This document shows, piece after piece, positions 56,801 to 64,000 of a DNA stretch of 64,000 nt. Made by a program: the position numbers and the translations under genes. Location of the stretch: NCBI GenBank assembly GCA_025531455.1, contig JAMYHL010000069.1:1-64000 (forward strand), read 5' to 3'. The notes below the pieces were generated by a model that worked only from the letters and a program-made list of their open reading frames with translations, was not told the DNA's origin and searched no databases. The stretch comes from Apiotrichum sp. Y4204. Its lineage: Eukaryota; Basidiomycota; Tremellomycetes; Trichosporonales; Trichosporonaceae. Numbering within the stretch: the stretch's first letter is position 1; every line of letters starts with the position of its first letter.

Positions 56801-57957
56801 GCGAACAGAGTGAAGACGCGCGAGATCCAGCTGTTTGTTACGAAGCACAATCTCTGTCAGGGTCTCGTCAGAGTCATTGTCCAAATCGTCGTCATCAGCC
56901 AGCTTGAGTGAATGCCATCCAGCAGGCCGCTTCATGAGTGATGCGGGCACGTTCTGGATCTCAGATTTGTGGCTGTCGAGCGAGCGGATGTGGTAAGCCA
57001 CCTGCTCCGGAGCAGAGTTGTTGAAGACGATGGGAACAAAGATCGGTTCCCGGGAGCCCGGGGGCAAGCAGTATGTGAGGGAGAGGGGATTAAGAGTCGC
57101 CGTGCTGTTGTTAGTTTGATGAGTGTTCTCTAGCTCACCTATAGGGCAACAGGCGGATCTTGTACATGCCCGAGATGTGCTCCGGGGGTCCGAAGATGAG
57201 GCGGCCGAGCAGGTGGCGCATAAGGTACAGCCATCCTACAATAAAACCCTCTTCACCGAGATGAACGGGACCAAACAGGTTGAGCTTGGGAATGAACGCG
57301 AGCGGCTGTCTGTTAGTGCCTCCGTCCGCCTGTCGCCAACTTCATCAAAGTGACACTCACATCTGCCAAGAACCAGCAAAACACATTCCAGGCCGCCAAA
57401 ACAACAACAATAAATAACAGGTTCTTCCTGCTCGGGCTCATCCCAGGGACTCGCAGAAGGGAGAGCGATGCGAGACCACAGAGTTCTGAAACGAACCAGA
57501 ACGCGGCGGACAAGGGGCCGCGAATGCGAACGCCGCTGCTCAATGATGGCGGAAGATCGGCGACATGCGGAGCCAGGACGTCCCACAGTTTCATCACCTG
57601 CAATTGTTAGCAGACAGGACGTCATGGAGTCCTTGGAAGGTGCGTTGAGGAAATGTCACGGAGCGGCCATGAAATCTTGGTCAGGGCATCGCACTCCAGC
57701 GGCAACTCTGTTCAACCGCACGAGTTGCACTTCACACCCCTCCTGCAATCTTTTCCAAGCTTTCGCTAAACACCCACCTGTATCAGCCCTATGACCCATA
57801 GACACAACCGGCGCTGCTCATCCGGCGCTAGCCACGAGGTGGGAATGACGGGCGGCGGCGGTGGTGGTGTTGTCGCGAGGGGCGCCTGCGCCAGCGCCGC
57901 GGGCGGCGCACCTGAAGCCTTTTCCAGACCGTCCTTCTTCTCCGTCGCGCTGGACAT
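53873..57957 (-). CDS. pom152: Pom152-like nuclear pore membrane glycoprotein
   Basis: Five exons from the start: 57957-57778, 57597-57361, 57305-57139, 57104-54242, 54193-53873, giving 1255 residues. Pom152 forms the membrane ring of the nuclear pore. The N-terminus has a proline tract and then three likely membrane helices (LCLWVIGLIQVMKLWD; FWFVSELCGLASLSLL; NLLFIVVVLAAWNVFCWFLA), joined by splicing. The long lumenal part is a chain of Ig-like repeats with recurring G-x-[AP]-P-[FLW]-x-[VL] strands: GVAPLKVAWKRS, GTPPFKVDWTEQ, GKDPLKLMYRRS, GRGPWEVSYSLD, GASPFSVSYKYI, GVAPFTLKLGLR, GKAPWVVEYQWE, GTPPFTFSYTRS. These eight repeats plus the N-terminal membrane region are the Pom152 layout. The last intron acceptor is at 54194-54196. 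The protein ends PLNKRADV. Confidence 0.93.
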
Positions 57958-58396
57958 GATTCGTATCCAGATGAGGTCGACGGGCCAAGAGGTGGTGAAG
58001 GCGCGGAGGTGGTGTTGTAGATGTTGATGGTGATGTTGTGGCTGTTGTTGTTCGTCACGTCCGTGCTCCTGTGCTTTTTTTTGTTGGGTGATAATCATAA
58101 AGGACCACACAAGGGCGCGTGCTGGGAGGGCGCGGAATCAAAATTCACGCGAGAGCCATGAGGAAATGACGTACTGAGAGCGCGAGAGCGAGAGGCCTGG
58201 CTACATAAAGCTACAGAGCATCGAGTGCATACTCATGTCGTGTTGAATGCGTCTCTGATTCTCTTGATGTTCTTCCCTTGATGCATCTCTTGCTCGGACA
58301 AGCATCTCAGTTGTCTCAATGCCGGCGCCGTCATACAGATATAGATATGCATAGACATAGTACACACAATGAGAGCACACTCCCCAGCTCGCCGTC
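57958..58396. other. Intergenic region between POM152 promoter and F-box/LRR 3' end
   Basis: Contains ttgttgttcgtcacgtccgtg and ttttttttgttg tracts close to POM152. No gene seen. Confidence 0.5.
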
Positions 58397-61247
58397 TTAC
58401 ACAACACCATCCCAGCCCCAAGCCTGGCGACCAAGCCTGTGACCACATCCCTCCTTGTGCGTCTTGTCCATACCGCCACGACCATCAATGCGGCCGCCCT
58501 CCTCGCAGCGCCGCCGCGGGCCCTCGCAGTCGGGAACAGTGCAAAGAATACACGGCGGTCGCACCGCTTGCGAGTGCGTGTACAGCTCCGCGTCGGCAAC
58601 AGCCTGCTTGTACGGGTCGAGATAGTCGCGTGGGTACTCGGGGACCACCTCAACGAGTCCCACGGTAGGATCCATCGGATCGAATGTGACGGGCTCGTCC
58701 ATGGTAGGGAACCTGTACAGGCGGATGTCGAGCGGAGGACGTGGACGGTCTACCACAGGCGCCTTTCCTTTGCCCTTGCGGTTCGAACCCTTCTTGGAAG
58801 GCGAGCTGCTGCGCGCATGCCACTCCTTCCACTCATCCGCCTTCTTGATGGCGCGCTCATACTTGTCTGCAACGTGTGAGGCCCAACCAGAGAGCTTGGC
58901 GAGCCCGTCGCGCCAACCTGAATGGAACTCATCCTCCCAGGTCGTGACACGGAAACTGGAGAGAAGCGGTGCCTCGCCTCCAATGCACAGCGTCTTGAGC
59001 GTTGGAAGTGGAGGCAGGACAAAGTAAGCGCGGTCGGTAGGGGGAAGGTCGGCAGGGTTGACGTCGGCAACAGACGCTGCGCGGCCTCGGCGAGGACGAT
59101 CACGAAGCGAAATGGTTGAATGACCAGCGTTCCGGTGTCCCCTGCGAGAGCGGGCCAGAGCGATCTGGCGCTGCATCTCCTCCCGCATTTGCTCCTCCGC
59201 TCGCAAAGCATCACGTTCCTCCCGCTGTTCTTCGGTCAATTCCTCGTCGTTGGCTGTCGCCCGCGCGTGACGTCGCTGAGCCTCATTCCGTGCGACGTTG
59301 GTCCGCTCTACCAGATCCCACGCCGCGATGACCCGTTCCTTGTCCTTCCCTCGCGCCAAACCCGCAGATACGCACATGCCACCGAGTTCTTTGCAGTACT
59401 CCTGACCTTTGTCGCGGGCCACAAAGCCAAAGAGATTTACACGGTCGAGCACCAGGTGCTCGAGACGAGGGTAGTTCTTCAGCAGGGTGGCGAGGACAGC
59501 GTCCATGCGGACGTTGGTCGTGGATAGGTCCAAATAACGTAGCGAAGGGAAGAGTGGCGAGTTGGCGTTAGACGCGTTCTCCCCACGAGCGGGGTTCGGT
59601 TGGGAAACCAACACGTAGGCAATGTCACGGCTGGGCACTCGAATGCGCAGATGCGTCAAATTCCTTGCAACGGGTGAAGCACCAAACCGCGCCAGGCATC
59701 GCACATCAAAGAAGACGATAGGCTGGGCGAAAGTCTTAGGTTTGCAGTACTGCAAACGCTCAGACAGGTAGGGAAACGGACCATGCCGTGTGTACCCCTT
59801 GTTCACCAGCTCCCCTGCGTCTTCTTCAACTGATGTCGGGGGAGTGTCAGACTCCGTCCCGTTGTCCTCGCTGTCTGAAGCCGTTGGTGTAGCTGCCACA
59901 GAGGGGCCCGCGCTGCCGGCTGCGCTTGGGACATTGCTCGCCACGCGGCTGACCGCGGTGCTCGCAAGTCGACTGCCCACCGGCGTATCCACGCCGATGA
60001 TGCGCAGATCGGTAAAGCTGTTCCGTACGGAAGGAACGGTGGGCGGGTCTCGTGTGGGCGGGGCCGACTTGCGGGGCGGCACGTCCTGAACAATTGCGAG
60101 ATGCGTAAAACTCTTGACCTCGGGCCAGCCGCGGTACATCGTTTCGATCGCAGTATCGAAGTACGACCCTATGGTGTCAGTGCACCCAAGTTGTAAACAA
60201 AGGAGGTCACACGCCGGGAAGTGGACACCCAGCGGCTAGTCTTGCCATGACTACGAGGTCACGAGACCAGCGGCATGTGTATCTCGCCCAATCGACAAGA
60301 TCACGTCTCTTCTCGTTCCCTCCACTTGGCCGCCACACATCGTCCGAGGCCACTTGGCTGTTTCGGGAACTCAACCCTTCCCACACTCACCCTTTAGGAA
60401 CTGGTAGTACGTCGCTTCCTCTACATACGGCCGAAAACGCAGCTCGAGTCGTTCGATACGTGGGCGGACGCGGTCGAACATCTCGGCGAGATGCTCCGGT
60501 GCGAAGTTCGTGCCCATGTTGACCATGACAGTGCGCAGAGCGGGAAGGCATCTAAGCACGCTGGAAAGGAGTTAGTGTACTGAACTTGATGGGCCGCTGT
60601 ATCACGTACTTGTTCAAGATATCTGCATCGCCGCGCCACGATTCCTGCATGTGAGCAAGGGTTTTACATACCAGCACAGTCCACACAGACCGAATAGGAG
60701 TTGGCCACGAGGACATCTGTAATCCGCAGCAGACCGAGGGGCGCCTGCTCGATTGCCGCCTCACACAGACAGACAACTCCCCACATCGGTCGCAATCGAT
60801 ACGCACCATGGCAAACGTCCTGACCAAGCTAGCCCCACGCTTCTCATCCTTCAGCTTGCGCCAGAGGGGCCATATCTGCGCAGCACGCGTAACCGCCATG
60901 TGTGCCCACACCTGCCTCGCAGATGGCTCAAATCCAGGAACAGCATGCGCGAGAGAAAGCGCCGCGCGCTGGCGGTGTCGTGGAGAGACTTGATCGAGGA
61001 TGTTCTCGAGAAGCTCGGGTGGGAGAGTGTCGAGGGAATGGGCGGGGAGATTGTTGTCGTCGTCGTTGCCAGCAACGTTGTCCGCATCGGTCAGGTCCGA
61101 ATTTGAGCTGATCTGTATGGGTTGTGAAGGGAGAGTGGAGGTGGAGACAGCGTTACCAGCGCTGTCGATGTCGATGTTGTCGGTTGTGATGTTGATGTCG
61201 TTGGCCAGAGCGAGGTCGCGTGGAACCTCGCGGCCTGATACTTCCAT
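58397..61247 (-). CDS. F-box/LRR-like protein
   Basis: Four exons from the start: 61247-60807, 60644-60610, 60560-60391, 60168-58397, giving 805 residues. After an acidic, N-rich N-terminus an F-box-like helix set is seen: LDTLPPELLENILDQVSPRH, RQRAALSLAHAVPGF and QVWAHMAVTRAAQIWPLWRK. The large intron 60806-60645 is required, because it joins LVRTFAM to ESWRGDADILNNVLRCLPAL. Leucine-rich repeat-like segments follow (LRTVMVNMGTNFAPEHLAEM; IERLELRFRPYVEEATYY; SLRYLDLSTTNVRMDAVLAT; RLEHLVLDRVNLFGFVARDK; TLKTLCIGGEAPLL). An acidic S/T-rich linker and a charged coiled coil (EEQREERDALRAEEQMREEM) interrupt the repeats. The C-terminus has C-x2-C-x4-C (CILCTVPDC) and later cysteines. Probably an SCF adaptor; the substrate is unknown. 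Confidence 0.75.
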
Positions 61248-61588
61248 CGTGGAGTGAGTTAAAGAGAGTGGAGAGAAAAAGAGCGAAAGAGAGACAGGAG
61301 CGAAAGCAAAAGAAGAGACAAGAGGAATGGATGGAATGGAATGGAATGCTGATCCCACGGTTTCCACATCTGCGATCTCACACGATCTTTGGGTTGCTAA
61401 TCGTATAATCCGGGGTTGTTGTGGGGTAAACACAGAGAGAGAGAGAAGGGTTTGGTTTGGGGGGTGGCAAATTTGCATCACACACAGGTCGCTGATGCTG
61501 AAGCGGTGATCTCTCCCCAATCCTTTCGATCTGCCTACGTAATCTGAACCTCTTATCTTATTTTAACAGCCAAAATCGAAATGCTGTC
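61248..61588. other. Spacer between F-box/LRR promoter and tRNA gene
   Basis: Rich in GA runs (gagagagagaagg). No gene is seen. Confidence 0.5.
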
Positions 61589-61676
61589 GGCGAGATGGCC
61601 GAGTGGTCTAAGGCGCTGTGTTCAGGAGTTTCTCTTCCGCAGTCTTCGGACGTGGGTTCGAATCCCACTCTCGTCA
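61589..61676 (+). tRNA. tRNA-Leu(CAG) with a 10-nt intron
   Basis: The acceptor stem GGCGAGA (61589-61595) pairs with TCTCGTC (61669-61675, one GU pair) and A61676 is the discriminator, as expected for Leu rather than Ser. The A and B boxes tggccgagtggtc and ggttcgaatcc are perfect. Anticodon stem ctgtg (61616-61620) pairs with cgcag (61638-61642). The loop reads TTCAGG, anticodon CAG, and the 10 nt after G37 (61627-61636) is the intron. T-stem gtggg/cccac encloses ttcgaat. The variable arm is short for a class II tRNA (9 nt, tc..ga pairing). A run of five T at 61706-61710 may be the Pol III terminator. Confidence 0.88.
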
Positions 61677-64000
61677 AAAGAGGATTTAGTTCCTCCGAAG
61701 CCAGATTTTTGTCAGTCTGAGGGGGACTGGCAAGCTCGCGAGTCCGAAAACTGATCGAACTAATCGAGTAGATCAAACTGATTAAACTGATTGAACTGAG
61801 CTCGTGAGCGCGCATGAGTGCTTACCGGCGCTTACCAATGGCGGCTGCGGTGAGCGTCAATCGAGGGAGGACCAGATCGAAGGTCGAACAGCACAAGTGG
61901 AACGCAGGTTAAAACAAACAGTGTGCCACGGCGCACAAGATTGACATTAGTTGAGTCGCCACTACAAGTACTAGAAACGAGGGCGTGTTCTGTACATGCA
62001 AGCGAGGCGAGACAGAATGAGACGAAGAGCTACTCTGATCAGCCTCGTTGTACGAATACCAGGTCTGCCAAATAAGTCATCAGACCGAGGCATCCTGCCA
62101 CGGTATTGTAGCGCTAAAGACGATCTCATTGCGTCATGACGTCACGCGTCGTGGCTAGCGCGAATGGACATGGACATGGTTTCCGGACATGAGCGATCCC
62201 ATGAATCCTTTGGGTGGTGGGTTCTTTGTGCGGCTTGGCACGACGGGACGGATAACCATCATCTGTCTATCTCCGCACACGGCATCGGGAGCTTGGTATC
62301 GGGCTCGCTGAGGGAGCGGGACGGGAATACACGGGTTTTCCGCGGGCCACAAAGTGCATGGCAGATTGGATTAACCGGGGGTCTTCCATGGTCTGGCGCT
62401 CGGCCCGGATTAGGCTAAGTCGGGTGGCGGGGATGCGTGAGAAACCGATTCCGAACATGGAGATGTCCGAGCCCACCACTTCCACAAAGTCCATTCCTGG
62501 ACGCGTGTTCCCCGAGTGGGTGGCGCATAGGTGGGGACGGTGGGATTGTGCATCCTTGGAATGCAGCCTGCTCGCCAAGAAGCAGATACCGCTATTGACG
62601 TTATTCCTGTCCCATAGCACCGATCGGTGGTGCGGGAGGTGGCATGTTTTGCTGTCTGTTAGCTGCGAGGCTGTGCACGATATGACGGTCTGAGGGTTTG
62701 ATGACGGTGTTTTGCGTGGCTAGTGGCATAAGTCGAGTGGCGAGTGCGAGCGTTCGTCCACATTGGACGACTAGTCGACTAATGTAAGCATAGCGTGTGG
62801 TCGCGAGACTATGATGCAGAATCACAGATGGCGGTACGCATGCAATGCGCAAGGCAAGTTAGTGGCGCGTGGCGCAACCGCGCCGTGTCGTCATCGGCTA
62901 AGCAGTAAACCTCAGTAAGACACCGAGATGGTGGCTGTGGGCGGGCGGTGCACACTTCGCCCCGAGAAGTCATGAGTAGTAGCACTGGGCGTATGGGCGT
63001 AGATATCAGGAGGAGCGGGAACGCGATAAGATGTGGGCAGGTGGGGAGAGGAGAAGAATGAGTAAGCCGTCCAGTGAGCCCCCTCAGCTATGGCAGCTTG
63101 GCAGAAACTTGGCGGATCAGTCGACTTGGAACTGGATGGCAAACAAATCGCTCACCCAAGAGGCTGGAGGAAAATCGACAGATCTGCCACAACATCAGTG
63201 ATCAGTGATCTGATCAGTGACCAGTGGCGTAGAGCTGAGCTGAGCTGGTGCCCCGGGTGAGGCCACGCCGGACCGTCATTCACAGTGTTCAGGTGACAGC
63301 GTCCGCTGCATATCTGTGTGATCGTACCCGAAGGGAAGCATGCTTCGTCTGGTGTCGATTGTGTGGGGATATGTGCCGTGGCGCATCAAGACCGGTACAC
63401 ACGCGCCGGTTGGAGGACTGTGCAAACATGGTTTCGGAGCGCAGTAGGCCAAGAGGACCTCGGAATCCAGCACCAAGGGGGATGTGGCGGGAATTTGCAG
63501 GTGACAAGTGGCATGGGACGGTGATACGTGGTAGTCCTGTACGATGTCGATACCACGGTTCCGATTCCTAAGACATCGGGGGCACGGCGGCCTGTGCGTA
63601 TGTGCTAATTGTGGCATTGTGGACCGGCAACAGCAGGACTGTTGGGACCGGGAATGTGACGGTGTGGACGAGCGGCGAAGAAGGTCAAGTGAAGAAGAAT
63701 GGAGATACAGATACAGGAACGAGAAGCAGGAAGGGCGGTAGTGACAGCGGCTAGCAAGGAGGACACCGAGGACAGACTTCACTTTGATCGCTGCGATCAC
63801 TGGAACAATAGGACAGCGTGAATGATTCCAACGCATCTTTTTCTCGTGGAGGTTCTCGTGGAGATGCTCCTGGGCGCAGCAGGTCCACCGGGGGCTGTCG
63901 GCCACCTTGCCCTTCAGGTTGTCCCCACTTATAGGCCCTGTTGGGGATATGCACGGTGAAGGGTGGGCGGTTGGAATCAGCAGGTGTACGTGTAGTCAAG
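61677..64000. other. Right-end gene-poor region
   Basis: No protein gene is supported with confidence. It begins with tRNA downstream DNA containing gatcaaactgattaaactgatt-like repeats (61770-61800). A minus-strand open frame 63276-63617 with a TATA-like cctataag at about 63935 upstream is a weak candidate only. Confidence 0.45.
63196..63224. repeat. Short palindromic/tandem repeat of gatcagtgat
   Basis: cagtgatcagtgatctgatcagtgaccagtg contains three tgatc/gatca palindromes and two direct cagtgatc copies. Non-coding. Confidence 0.7.

Noticed and set aside
60646..60806. Reading frame through the F-box/LRR intron giving MWGVV and VCLCEAAIEQAPLGLL
   Set aside because: It looks protein-like but cannot be joined in frame on both sides, while removing the whole segment gives the family-like RTFAMESWRGDADILNNVL.
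1..64000. CRISPR array, rRNA or transposon
   Set aside because: No regularly spaced repeats, rRNA-like sequence, transposase or reverse-transcriptase motifs were seen; a CRISPR array is not expected in a fungus.

Overview
The window is nuclear DNA of a fungus, most likely a basidiomycete yeast close to the Tremellomycetes (inference). The support is: almost every gene is split by short introns (mostly 35-65 nt) with GT..AG ends and CTRAY-like branch sites; genes lie on both strands without operons; and the gene set is fungal (Pom152, Gid4, a Rim9/PalI-like protein, Mcp1, a fungal G-gamma with a CaaX end, a BRCT-Myb Rap1, a serine-rich GPI protein). A tRNA-Leu(CAG) near the right end indicates that CTG is read as leucine. 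Exon joins were worked out by hand from reading frame, splice signals and family conservation.

Layout. 1-14 kb is gene-dense: ASE1 (spindle midzone), CMS1 (90S pre-ribosome), MCP1 (mitochondrial outer membrane), an unrecognised seven-exon gene, a heterotrimeric G-protein gamma subunit, elongin A and a four-TM Rim9/PalI/Sur7-like protein. 14-27 kb holds an F-box protein, GID4 (substrate receptor of the GID ubiquitin ligase), ASN1 (asparagine synthetase), RAP1 (telomere protein) and a GPI-anchored serine-rich protein. 27-46 kb is gene-poor: a DUF1776 SDR-like protein, a second F-box protein paralogous to the first, a TauD/JLP1-type dioxygenase, and three tiny two-exon genes that share a four-cysteine motif. 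46-61 kb is dense again: TTI2 (TTT complex), COG1 (Golgi tethering), CGI121 (KEOPS), RFC2 (clamp loader), POM152 (nuclear pore) and an F-box/LRR-like protein. The tRNA gene follows at 61.6 kb, and the last 2.3 kb has no supported protein gene.

The genes are mostly unrelated housekeeping functions, so gene order says little about pathways. Two things stand out. The small-protein family at 42.4-45.6 kb has conserved cysteine spacing, and its intron interrupts the gene at exactly the same place in all three copies; I do not recognise it. There is also a recurring splice pattern in which the acceptor is AAG, the first AG after the branch site, required in four introns in four different genes. The gene-poor stretches carry short tandem repeats but no recognisable transposon, CRISPR array or rRNA.
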